A stretch of DNA of 64,000 bases from NCBI GenBank assembly GCA_030710605.1, contig CP092877.1:39694580-39758579 (forward strand), in the 5' to 3' direction. The first letter of the stretch is position 1. Every line of letters starts with the position of its first letter. Made by a program: the position numbers and the translations under genes. Below, piece after piece: positions 46,958-57,800 of this stretch. Source of the DNA: Cordylochernes scorpioides. Taxonomy: Eukaryota; Arthropoda; Arachnida; Pseudoscorpiones; Chernetidae. The notes below the pieces were generated by a model. It saw only the letters and a list, made by a program, of their open reading frames with translations. It was not told where the DNA came from and searched no databases.

Positions 46958-48572
46958 TTAGGAAGATATAAATTCTCTATAAATTTCTGGTAGGTCGATT
47001 TTTCTATTTATGCTTTCTGTATCTTTTATAGAGGCCCAGCTTTCTAAAAATAACCTGCAATGTTTTTCTTTAATATTCTTGTATAATATTGATGCTTTGT
47101 CAAAATCGGGTATATGACTATTGTTTAGCGCCTGGTCTACTAGGATAGATAATGGTTTATGGATACGTAGAGCTGCTTTGTGCTGGTTAATGCGTTCTTT
47201 CAATGCTTTGCTGGTTTCTCCAATGTAAGTGGCTGGACAGGTTTTGCATGGAATTTTGTAAATAATATTGCTTTTGTTTTCCTTTTTACTATTATTCTTG
47301 GTGTTTGAGTGGCGTAGAATTTGTTTCAAATTTGGTGCAGATTGATATGTGGTAATTATATTATATTTCTTCAATACTCTGGCGATTCTTTCTGATCCGT
47401 AACTGTATGGGAGAGAGCAATATCTTTTATCGGATTGAACATTACTATTGTTTGAAGATGGGATTCTGGGAATGTAAAAATGCTTCTTGATGAATTTCTT
47501 CGGATAATTATTGCCTATCAACTCTTTAAAAATTATATTATTCTCTTCTTTTCTTTCAATATTCCTATTTGAGCAATGTGTAGTTAATCTTTTGGAAAGT
47601 GTTTTTACAACCGCGATTTTATTATGAATTGGACCAAAAGAGCTAAAATTCAAATAGTTTCCTGTGTGCGTAGGTTTTCTGTATATGGTGGTTTCTATAT
47701 GAAGTTCTTTTCTTACTAGTTGAATGTCTAAAAATGCTAAAGAATTATTGATTTCTATTACGTGTGTAAACTTTAAATAAGGTTTGAGATTATTCAGAAA
47801 TTATAAGAAAGTATCAATTTCTGTTTCAGTTATGCAAAATACATCGTCAATATATCTCATCCATAATAAAACTTTTAAATTATTTGCTTCAGTAATTATT
47901 TTGTCTATTTCATTCATGAAAATGTTTGCCAATGCTGCTGAAATAGGGTTGCCCATAGGCAAACCTCTTATTTGCCTAAAAAATCTGTTTTTGAAGTTAA
48001 AATAGCTATATTCTAGACAAAGCTTCAATAAATCTATCAGGGCTTCTTTGGGAATAGGAAGGACTATTTCAGGATGGAGTTCTAGAAAAGACTTGAGGGC
48101 TAGGAGAGCTTCGTCGTGTGGGATTGATGTGTAGAGGGATTCTACATCAAATGAAACCATCTGATTATCACTGGGAATTTGTAGATTTTTGATAGTTTCA
48201 ACTGCTATTATGGGATTGGGGATTGTATGAGGAAGTTGCTTCTGGAATGGAGATATTATTGACGACAAATATTTCGTTAGAGGATAGAGAGGAGAGCCAG
48301 CATAGCTAACTATGGGACGTAATGGTGTGTTAGGCTTATGGATCTTTGGTAAGCCGTAGAAGTTGGGAAGATTATTTTCTTCTGCTTTCAAATTTTCGAA
48401 AGCTTTCTTATTGAGTTTATATGTGCGTATCATTTTGTTTAGTTTTCTATTGAATTCTTTGGTGATGTTAGTTAGTGGGTCTTTAGTTAATTCTTCATAA
48501 ACTTCTTTATCTTGTAATAATTGTTCTGTTTTGTAATTATATTCAGTTGTGTCCATGATTACTGTGTTTCTT
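46958..48572 (-). pseudogene. Penelope-like RT/GIY-YIG protein, left arm (one internal stop)
   Basis: On the minus strand: FYGLPKIHKPNTPLRPIVSY, FDVESLYTSIPHDEAL, GLPMGNPISAALANIFM and the catalytic YIDDVFCI form a Penelope-type reverse transcriptase. A TAA follows IDTFL at about 47800. The same frame then continues to the C-terminal GIY-YIG-like nuclease (IIYKIPCKTCPATYIGET, KERINQHKAAL) and ends at 46958. The N-terminus is missing, because the left arm joins the spacer just before RNTVIMD. The nuclease would nick target DNA and the RT would copy RNA there. Confidence 0.88.
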
Positions 48573-48591
48573 CTAAAAAGCAATAAATTCA

Positions 48592-50251
48592 TTGAAGAAT
48601 AACCAAGAAATAGTAATAACACCTTCAGATAAAGGAAGAAACACAGTAATCATGGACACAACTGAATATAATTACAAAACAGAACAATTACTACAAGATA
48701 AAGAAGTTTATGAAGAATTAACTAAAGACCCACTAACTAACATCACCAAAGAATTCAATAGAAAACTAAACAAAATGATACGCACATATAAACTCAATAA
48801 GAAAGCTTTCGAAAATTTGAAAGCAGAAGAAAATAATCTTCCCAACTTCTACGGCTTACCAAAGATCCATAAGCCTAACACACCATTACGTCCCATAGTT
48901 AGCTATGCTGGCTCTCCTCTCTATCCTCTCACGAAATATTTGTCGTCAATAATATCTCCATTCCAGAAGCAACTTCCTTATACAATCCCCAATCCCATAA
49001 TAGCAGTTGAAACTATCAAAAATCTACAAATTCCCAGTGATAATCAGATGGTTTCATTTGATGTAGAATCCCTCTACACATCAATCCCACACGACGAAGC
49101 TCTCCTAGCCCTCAAGTCTTTTCTAGAACTCCATCCTGAAATAGTCCTTCCTATTCCCAAAGAAGCCCTGATAGATTTATTGAAGCTTTGTCTAGAATAT
49201 AGCTATTTTAACTTCAAAAACAGATTTTTTAGGCAAATAAGAGGTTTGCCTATGGGCAACCCTATTTCAGCAGCATTGGCAAACATTTTCATGAATGAAA
49301 TAGACAAAATAATTACTGAAGCAAATAATTTAAAAGTTTTATTATGGATGAGATATATTGACGATGTATTTTGCATAACTGAAACAGAAATTGATACTTT
49401 CTTATAATTTCTGAATAATCTCAAACCTTATTTAAAGTTTACACACGAAATAGAAATCAATAATTCTTTAGCATTTTTAGACATTCAACTAGTAAGAAAA
49501 GAACTTCATATAGAAACCACCATATACAGAAAACCTACGCACACAGGAAACTATTTGAATTTTAGCTCTTTTGGTCCAATTCATAATAAAATCGCGGTTG
49601 TAAAAACACTTTCCAAAAGATTAACTACACATTGCTCAAATAGGAATATTGAAAGAAAAGAAGAGAATAATATAATTTTTAAAGAGTTGATAGGCAATAA
49701 TTATCCGAAGAAATTCATCAAGAAGCATTTTTTACATTCCCAGAATCCCATCTTCAAACAATAGCAATGTTCAATCCGATAAAAGATATTGCTCTCTCCC
49801 ATACAGTTACGGATCAGAAAGAATCGCCAGAGTATTGAAGAAATATAATATAATTACCACATATCAATCTGCACCAAATTTGAAACAAATTCTACGCCAC
49901 TCAAACACCAAGAATAATAGTAAAAAGGAAAACAAAAGCAATATTATTTACAAAATTCCATGCAAAACCTGTCCAGCCACTTACATTGGAGAAACCAGCA
50001 AAGCATTGAAAGAACGCATTAACCAGCACAAAGCAGCTCTACGTATCCATAAACCATTATCTATCCTAGTAGACCAGGCGCTAAACAATAGTCATATACC
50101 CGATTTTGACAAAGCATCAATATTATACAAGAATATTAAAGAAAAACATTGCAGGTTATTTTTAGAAAGCTGGGCCTCTATAAAAGATACAGAAAGCATA
50201 AATAGAAAAATCGACCTACCAGAAATTTATAGAGAATTTATATCTTCCTAA
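48592..50251 (+). pseudogene. Penelope-like RT/GIY-YIG protein, right arm (stop and frameshift)
   Basis: Same protein as the left arm, extended 5' by NNQEIVITPSDKGRNT. It shares the TAA after IDTFL (49405-49407). It has an extra T in the run near 49730, which breaks the frame after KKHF; the GIY-YIG part reopens at about 49835-50251. The shared stop shows both arms derive from one template or were homogenised. Confidence 0.88.
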
Positions 50252-50839
50252 ATTATTTAATTATTATTTTTATTTTTTATTATTTTTGCATATATTTATA
50301 CTTGTAATATATTTTTATTTATATTTATCAACACAACATATTGAATCATAATCCCTACTCATTTTTATTTTCTAATATTTATCAATCTTTTCATTTATTT
50401 AATCAAATGGTTATTTAATTGTATACTCTTTTAATTATTATTAAATATAACCATTGTACATATATTTTATATACAGTGAATTTTTCATCAGATAGTTTCT
50501 TACTTTGATCTTGTATAGCGTGAGTGGATCACATGCCCACGTGATTTAGTTTAAATCAAAAGCCTTGATAAAGAGAGGCGTGTTGCCCCTAGAAATATTG
50601 GCCGTTTAATAAATTCAAATCCAATATATGCTTTATATTTATTTATAGATATTAATATGGATTGCTCAATCTTTAAAATATATATATATATATTAAAAAT
50701 GGCATATCCTGACCAGGAGCACATGTGCTTTTCAGAAGGCAGAGCGCCCTCTGGTGGAACAGAAATCAACTATTCATTGATTTAGCCTGTTCCCTGATAT
50801 TTGGCCAACCCAATTTCTTGATAAATCAAGAAAAGCCAT

Positions 50840-50879
50840 CCACGAACGCGTTTCGCGCTTTTGGCGCTCGTCAGCGTGG
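50840..50879 (-). ncRNA. hammerhead ribozyme 1
   Basis: On the minus strand: stem I ccacg/cgtgg, core CTGACGA, stem II gcgc-caaaa-gcgc, core GAAA, then acgcgt as a minimal stem III, with predicted cleavage after the GTT before stem I closes. All conserved core positions of a type I hammerhead are present. Confidence 0.85.
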
Positions 50880-51189
50880 AGTAGGCTGAACCATTGCGAC
50901 CAAAAAATAATTTTTGATCCCAATGGCTTCCTGAAACACCAAGAAATGGGTATTTAAGGCCAAACTTGCGTAAATACGCTTAGCACATTAAAAAACGAAA
51001 GAAAAAAATAAAAGATAAAAAGATCAGGTGTTGAAATCAATATTAAAAATGGCATATCCTGACCAGGAGCACATGTGCTTTTCAGAAGGCAGAGCGCCCT
51101 CTGGTGGAACAGAAATCAACTATTCATTGATTTAGCCTGTTCCCTGATATTTGGCCAACCCAATTTCTTGATAAATCAAGAAAAGCCAT

Positions 51190-51229
51190 CCACGAACGCG
51201 TTTCGCGCTTTTGGCGCTCGTCAGCGTGG
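51190..51229 (-). ncRNA. hammerhead ribozyme 2
   Basis: Identical in sequence to the motif 350 bases to its left, in the second unit of the left half. Confidence 0.85.
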
Positions 51230-51486
51230 AGTAGGCTGAACCATTGCGACCAAAAAATAATTTTTGATCCCAATGGCTTCCTGAAACACCAAGAAATGGG
51301 TATTTAAGGCCAAACTTGCGTAAATACGCTTAGCACATTAAAAAACGAAAGAAAAAAATAAAAGATAAAAAGATCAGGTGTTGAAATCAATATTAAAAAT
51401 GGCATATCCTGACCAGGAGCACATGTGCTTTTCAGAAGGCAGAGCGCCCTCTGGTGGCAGTTTTGGTCGCAATGGTTCAGCCTACT

Positions 51487-51526
51487 CCACGCTGACGAGC
51501 GCCAAAAGCGCGAAACGCGTTCGTGG
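51487..51526 (+). ncRNA. hammerhead ribozyme 3
   Basis: Same 40-base motif on the plus strand, in the unit next to the head-to-head junction. Confidence 0.85.
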
Positions 51527-51836
51527 ATGGCTTTTCTTGATTTATCAAGAAATTGGGTTGGCCAAATATCAGGGAACAGGCTAAATCAATGAATAGTTGA
51601 TTTCTGTTCCACCAGAGGGCGCTCTGCCTTCTGAAAAGCACATGTGCTCCTGGTCAGGATATGCCATTTTTAATATTGATTCCAACACCTGATCTTTTTA
51701 TCTTTTATTGTTTTCTTTCGTTTTTTAATGTGCTAAGCGTATTTACGCAAGTTTGGCCTTAAATACCCATTTCTTGGTGTTTCAGGAAGCCATTGGGATC
51801 AAAAATTATTTTTTGGTCGCAATGGTTCAGCCTACT

Positions 51837-51876
51837 CCACGCTGACGAGCGCCAAAAGCGCGAAACGCGTTCGTGG
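51837..51876 (+). ncRNA. hammerhead ribozyme 4
   Basis: Same motif, exactly 350 bases after ribozyme 3. An RNA spanning both would be cut into unit-length monomers. Confidence 0.85.
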
Positions 51877-52186
51877 ATGGCTTTTCTTGATTTATCAAGA
51901 AATTGGGTTGGCCAAATATCAGGGAACAGGCTAAATCAATGAATAGTTGATTTCTGTTCCACCAGAGGGCGCTCTGCCTTCTGAAAAGCACATGTGCTCC
52001 TGGTCAGGATATGCCATTTTTAATATTGATTTCAACACCTGATCTTTTTATCTTTTATTTTTTTCTTTCGTTTTTTAATGTGCTAAGCGTATTTACGCAA
52101 GTTTGGCCTTAAATACCCATTTCTTGGTGTTTCAGGAAGCCATTGGGATCAAAAATTATTTTTTGGTCGCAATGGTTCAGCCTACT

Positions 52187-52226
52187 CCACGCTGACGAGC
52201 GCCAAAAGCGCGAAACGCGTTCGTGG
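52187..52226 (+). ncRNA. hammerhead ribozyme 5
   Basis: Same motif, exactly 350 bases after ribozyme 4. Confidence 0.85.
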
Positions 52227-52438
52227 ATGGCTTTTCTTGATTTATCAAGAAATTGGGTTGGCCAAATATCAGGGAACAGGCTAAATCAATGAATAGTTGA
52301 TTTCTGTTCCACCAGAGGGCGCTCTGCCTTCTGAAAAGCACATGTGCTCCTGGTCAGGATATGCCATTTTTAATATTGATTTCAACACCTGATCTTTTTA
52401 TCTTTTATTTTTTTCTTTCGTTTTTTAATATATATATA

Positions 52439-52833
52439 TGTAATATTGATGCAAATGTCGACAGTCGTGTATTGAGGCGAGTGTTGATGTTCTTCCCACA
52501 CGCGGACAACAAGAAGCAGAGGCAGGGCTAGATGTTAGCACCGAGAGTGATCGGGCCAGCCCACAGGACAGAGGTAGAGGCCATGACACAAACTTGGATG
52601 CCTATCACCGAGACATGGAGAGAAAGACTGAGAGAGACAAAAGCGTCCTGTCGATCGACACACTCTAGAACATACTGCTGATGACCCCTTTGCTAAAACC
52701 TGTCCGGTTTACAGGGGTCGTCTATATAGAGTCCCTGGGGGCCCCACATGGGCTGGGCGTTGGCTTTTTCCTCCCCTCTGTCCCTGCCACCAGCTGACAG
52801 ACCACTCTTTGGATCTTTATTTTGAAGTCAACA
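52439..52833 (-). repeat. solo LTR (395 bp)
   Basis: Almost identical to 27382-27776, with the same ends (tgtaatattgatgc, gaagtcaaca). No internal element follows. It occupies the same place relative to the R-unit in copies 3 and 4, so this LTR was probably present before the duplication. Confidence 0.8.
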
Positions 52834-53215
52834 ATGACATCTTTATTTGACTTCTCTGAACCTTTTTGATGGACTATAATTAAAAATATATATAGATATT
52901 TAGATTATATAAATTGGAAATATTTATATAATTATTAATTTTTGACCAGAGTTGGTTGTTGTTATTAGATTTGTCTTGAAGCCTTTTTTATATAGAACTG
53001 TTTGTTTTTGTTTATTATATTTCTTTAAATTTAAACATATATAAAATAAGATATTCTGAATATAGAGCAATCCATAATACATTTATATTTTAAAAATAAG
53101 GCTTATTTTGGATTTAAATATGATTATTTATTTACCGATATTTCGATGGATCAATCTTCCATCTTTTACGAGGTGTTTTGCAGTGAAGCACGCAGCAGGT
53201 CGCGCGCCCCAGGTG

Positions 53216-53547
53216 CGTGCTTCACTGCAAAACACCTCGTAAAAGATGGAAGATTGATCCATCGAAATATCGGTAAATAAATAATCATATTTAAATCCAA
53301 AATAAGCCTTATTTTTAAAATATAAAATAAGATATGTGTTAAATATCTCTCCCATTGTTTTGTAAGTTAATAAATATAATCATTTGTGCATTTAATTTAT
53401 CGTATTATTTAATAATAATCCACGCCTTTTATAGATTCGACAACAATGTGGTAGCAGAGCGTGGTTATTAAATAAAACGTAAATAAAATATTTAGAAATA
53501 TATAAAACTAAAGAAATAGAAATGGATTTTTTAGCTTCACCAGGTGA
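53216..53547 (+). repeat. 332-bp duplicated junction segment inside the left arm
   Basis: 53214-53542 is a direct copy of 54497-54825, with two differences by my reading. It contains the end of the right Penelope arm, the 3' part of the Copia 5' LTR, the primer-binding site and the first codons of the polyprotein (MDFLASP). It sits within the left arm between two caggtg blocks. It looks like a template switch or repair event after the Penelope insertion. Confidence 0.8.
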
Positions 53548-53869
53548 GCCACTAGACGTCTTCTAAGCTTATTGGGCGATGAACCATCTAATATATACAA
53601 TCTAAACAGAGTAAATATAATCAAAATAAAAGTGATATATGTAAATGACTATTGAAATTAAGAGATATCAAATTAATTAAAGAAAAAGTTATATATGTAA
53701 ATGACTAAGTGATATATGTAAATGACTAATGAAAATTAAGAGATATCGAATTAATTAAACAAATAAAATATCATGAAAATGGAAATAACTGTGTAACAAA
53801 TATACAAATAGTAGTAATAGATATCCGATTAAAAATGGAATAAAATAACCATGTAAATAGCATAATCAT

Positions 53870-53962
53870 CTAAGAGGTTCTAAACTGGGTATATATATCT
53901 GGCAAGTCAATCTTTCTATTGATACTATTTTTATTCTCTAATGAGCTCCAGCTTTCTAAAAA
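53870..53962 (-). pseudogene. Penelope-like protein C-terminal fragment, left arm
   Basis: Minus-strand frame FLESWSSLENKNSINRKIDL to a stop at 53870-53872. It matches the last 30 residues of pair A (FLESWASIKDTESINRKIDL), in a second, diverged family. Truncated 5' of FLESW. Confidence 0.75.
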
Positions 53963-54152
53963 GCTACTAGTAGATCATGCATTCAACAATAGTCACACTC
54001 CAGACTTCGATCACACATCTATAATTCATCAAAACATCAAAGAAAAACATTGCCGTTTATTTTTAGAAAGCTGGAGCTCATTAGAGAATAAAAATAGTAT
54101 CAATAGAAAGATTGACTTGCCAGATATATATACCCAGTTTAGAACCTCTTAG
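53961..54152 (+). pseudogene. Penelope-like protein C-terminal fragment, right arm
   Basis: Plus-strand frame of about 63 codons: LLVDHAFNNSHTPDFDHTSI, HQNIKEKHCRLFLESW, then SINRKIDLPDIY and a stop. It corresponds to the region after the GIY-YIG nuclease of pair A. It starts further upstream than the left arm, so the arms are truncated at different points. Confidence 0.8.
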
Positions 54153-54804
54153 ATGATTATGCTATTTACATGGTTATTTTATTCCATTTTTAATCGGATA
54201 TCTATTACTACTATTTGTATATTTGTTACACAGTTATTTCAATTTTCATGATATTTTATTTGTTTAATTAATTCGATATCTCTTAATTTTCATTAGTCAT
54301 TTACATATATCACTTAGTCATTTACATATATAACTTTTTCTTTAATTAATTTGATATCTCTTAATTTCAATAGTCATTTACATATATCACTTTTATTTTG
54401 ATTATATTTACTCTGTTTAGATTGTATATATTAGATGGTTCATCGCCCAATAAGCTTAGAAGACGTCTAGTGGCTCACCTGGGGCGCGCGACCTGCTGCG
54501 TGCTTCACTGCAAAACACCTCGTAAAAGATGGAAGATTGATCCATCGAAATATCGGTAAATAAATAATCATATTTAAATCCAAAATAAGCCTTATTTTTA
54601 AAATATAAAATAAGATATGTGTTAAATATCTCTCCCATTGTTTTGTAAGTTAATAAATATAATCATTTGTGCATTTAATTTATCGTATTATTTAATAATA
54701 TTCCACGCCTTTTATAGATTCGACAACAATATGGTAGCAGAGCGTGGTTATTAAATAAAACGTAAATAAAATATTTAGAAATATATAAAACTAAAGAAAT
54801 AGAA

Positions 54805-57800
54805 ATGGATTTTTTAGCTTCACCAAAAATCGATTTGCTCACAAATAGTAATTATGCGATTTGGAGTATGAAAATAGAAGCCTTGTTAGATTCAAGGGAT
54901 ATTTTTGATGATGTTATTAATAATCCTAAGCCTACAAAAGATGATAAAAATGGCGACGCTTTTAATGAATGGACTAAGAAAAATAAACAAGCTCTTGGAA
55001 TAATTATTCTTAGTTTGTCATCTGATCAGGCTATCGCCTACAAAGGTATTAAAAATGTACAAGAATTATGGAATGCTATAAAACTCAGATATGAAGGAGA
55101 AGCTGAAGATAAATCTATGAATCTTATGCTTGAATTAACTCGACTAAAAAAGAAATATGATGAAAGCATTGAAGGTTACTTGACCAGAAGTCAAGGGATT
55201 TCAAGACAATTAATTGAAATGGGAAAAGCAATAACAGATAAAGAAATAATTAGATACATTCTCGAGGGATTACCGGATAAATATAACAATGTGATTACAT
55301 CAATCCTCGCTAATAGAAATATGGACTTTAATGGCATGCGTCAAAATTTATTGGACTTTGAAAAAAGAAATCCAGAAAGAAGACAGGAACATGTCAAAGT
55401 ATATAAAACCTCCAGTAACCAGAACAAAGTTAAAACATGTTTTTGTTGCGGAAAAACAGGGCATTTTCAAAAGGACTGTTGGTTTAAAAATAGAAACAAA
55501 GTTGACCATCAAAAAACCAAACAGTTTCCAACCAAGCATTTTACTAAGAATCATGAAGAGAAAGCGAATATTACTAAAGAACATATCCCTAATAAAGACA
55601 AACAAGAATTTGCTTTAACAGCTGGAATTGAACAAAGAAAAATGGTAAATGAATGGCAACTTGATTCAGCGTGCACCTCACACATGTCATGTGATAACTC
55701 ATGGATGATTGATGAGAAAGATGAGGTACGACAAGTTAATCTTGCTGAAACTGGTAGAAGTATCAACTCCATATCAAGGGGAGATATCAAAGCAGTAACT
55801 GAATTGGATGATGGACAACATAATAATGTCAAATTAGAAGATGTGTTATTTGTTCCCCAACTAAATGGCAATTTGATGTCTGTACCGAGCCTGGTGAAAA
55901 GAGGAAATAGTGTCACCTTGAACCAAGAGGGTGCTTTCATTTATGCACCAGATGGACAATTAATCTGTAAGGGTGAATTTGAGGAAGACATGTTTACCAT
56001 CAGCTTAATCCATGAACTTAGACAGGTTGACTCAAAAGAAAAATGCTTTAAAATTGATAAGGACTCTAGGATTTTATGGCATAAAAGATTAGGACATATT
56101 AATGACGATTACATGTCAAGAATGAAAAGGGATGGCATGGTCCGAGGACTCCCTGACTTGAGAGGCGAAGTCGGAATATGCCAAGCATGCATAACAGGGA
56201 AAATGCCTCGCACACCTTTTCAGGCAACTTATGATGAAACTGCAAAGGGTACTTTAGAATGCCTACATGTTGATCTATGTGGCCCCATGAAAGAAGAATC
56301 CTTAAGTGGAAACAAATATATGATGGTTGCGGTTGATCAATATTCTAGAAAATATTTTGTGAACTTTTTGAGTTTCAAGGATGAAATATCTAACAAATTG
56401 AAAGATCTTATCAATAGCATGGAAAATGAGTTAGATAAAAAGGTCAAAAGAATTAGAACAGATAATGGATTTGAATTTATCAACAGATCATTAGAAGAAT
56501 ATTTTAAAACTAAAGGAATAAAACATGAGAAAACTTGTAATTACTCACCAAGAAGTAATGGCATCGCAGAAAGAGCGAACAGAACATTGCTCGATAAAGC
56601 CAGAACCCTCTTATCTGATGGAGGCTTGCCCGTCCAATTTTGGGCAGAAGCAATTTCAACAGCCGAATATCTTCACAATATTACTCCTAACAAGACTCAA
56701 AAGCAAGAAACACCAATGGAACTTTGGAATGGCCAGAAACCAACTGTAAAACACTTGAAAGTATTTGGATGCTTAGCCTTTTATAAAGTTAATGCCAACC
56801 AAAGACACAAGTTACAACCCAAGGCAGCAAAAGGAATTTTCATTGGATACTCAAGAGAAAGGAAGGCATATAGGATATATGATGCAAATCAGTGTCAACT
56901 ACATGAGACAAGAGATGTAAAGTTTGATGAATCCAAAAAGGGTATAGAAGAATCACATGGATGTATAGAACCTTTGACAGACAATTTGGACTACCTACCA
57001 TTAGATTTTGAAATCACTGATTCTCCAGAAATGACATTTGCACCACAACATTTTGAAGGAGATAATTCAAACTACCTTAATGAAGAAAACTTAATGATTA
57101 ATCAAGGAGAAGAAACAGGTTCATTACCAGAAGAAACACCACCAGATAATAGAAGACCAGTTAGAGAAAGAAAAATGCCAATCAAATATAATGACCACAT
57201 TGTATACCAAGCACATGAAGAGGAAATACCAAAAAATTATGAAGAAACTCTTAATTCAAACAACAAAGATCTTTGGTATCAAGCCATTCTTGATGAACTA
57301 AGCTCAATGAGAGTACATAATGTTTGGGAAATAGTGGATAGACCAAAATATCAGAAAATAATTAAGAGTAACTGGGTATACTCCATAAAGGACACACCAG
57401 ATAATGTAGAACCAACTTATAAAGCAAGACTTGTTGCTGCTGGCTACAATCAAAAGCAAGGACTTGACTACGATGAAAGCTTTAGTCCTGTAATGAAAAT
57501 GGGCACATTTAGAACACTCTTGTCATTGGCCACTATTAACAAATACAAGATAAGAATCTTCGACATCAAAACAGCTTACTTAAACGGAACTCTGGAAAGA
57601 CCAATTTACATGGAAATGCCACCAGGATTTACTGAGAAGGACAAAGTACTTTTGGTAAATAAAAGCATATATGGACTTCCACAATCAGGTCGATGCTGGA
57701 ATCAAAAATTTGATGAAATCCTGAAAAATATCAATTTGAAAAGATTAATAAGTGATCCATGTGTATATTTCAAGGAAGAAAGGGATGCATATTTATGCAT

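Larger units (their letters stand above)
44563..50690. mobile_element. Penelope-like elements, head-to-head palindrome (pair A)
   Basis: Two copies of the same 5'-truncated Penelope-like element lie back to back: the left arm on the minus strand (44563-48572, including a 2-kb LTR insertion) and the right arm on the plus strand (48636-50632). About 63 bases of unique spacer separate them. Without the insertion both arms are about 2.0 kb and nearly identical. The right arm extends to atggattgctc at about 50657. The pair sits in a TA run that is uninterrupted in R-unit copy 3 (near 27370). Confidence 0.9.
50691..52435. repeat. inverted tandem array of 350-bp hammerhead-ribozyme units
   Basis: Left half (50691-51458): 2.2 direct copies of a 350-bp unit, starting tattaaaaatggcatatcct at 50691, 51041 and 51391. 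Right half (51462-52435): 2.8 copies of the same unit in reverse orientation, meeting head to head at about 51459. Copies are almost identical. Each complete unit holds one hammerhead motif: five in total, two on minus and three on plus. No protein frame is evident. The array lies between the Penelope pair and a solo LTR, in a TA run. It resembles retrozymes, the non-autonomous hammerhead retroelements. Confidence 0.9.
53055..54602. mobile_element. Penelope-like head-to-head palindrome (pair B) inside the Copia LTR
   Basis: The left arm (53055-53215 plus 53548-53962, minus strand) and right arm (54060-54602, plus strand) are reverse complements around a spacer of about 97 bases. The right arm carries the last part of a Penelope-like protein and its 3' tail. 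The left arm is split by a 332-bp copy of the junction sequence (see the duplication entry). The left end has atggattgctctat on the reverse strand, like the 3' tail of pair A. Confidence 0.85.
52867..54728 (+). repeat. 5' LTR of Copia element 2, split by an insertion
   Basis: LTR parts are 52867-53054 and 54619-54728. The 16-base ATATAAAATAAGATAT at 53039-53054 is repeated at 54603-54618 as the duplication made by the inserted element. Confidence 0.92.

Noticed and set aside
50691-52435. CRISPR-like array
   Set aside because: Units are contiguous 350-bp repeats without spacers, in a eukaryotic context; the hammerhead motif explains the repeat.
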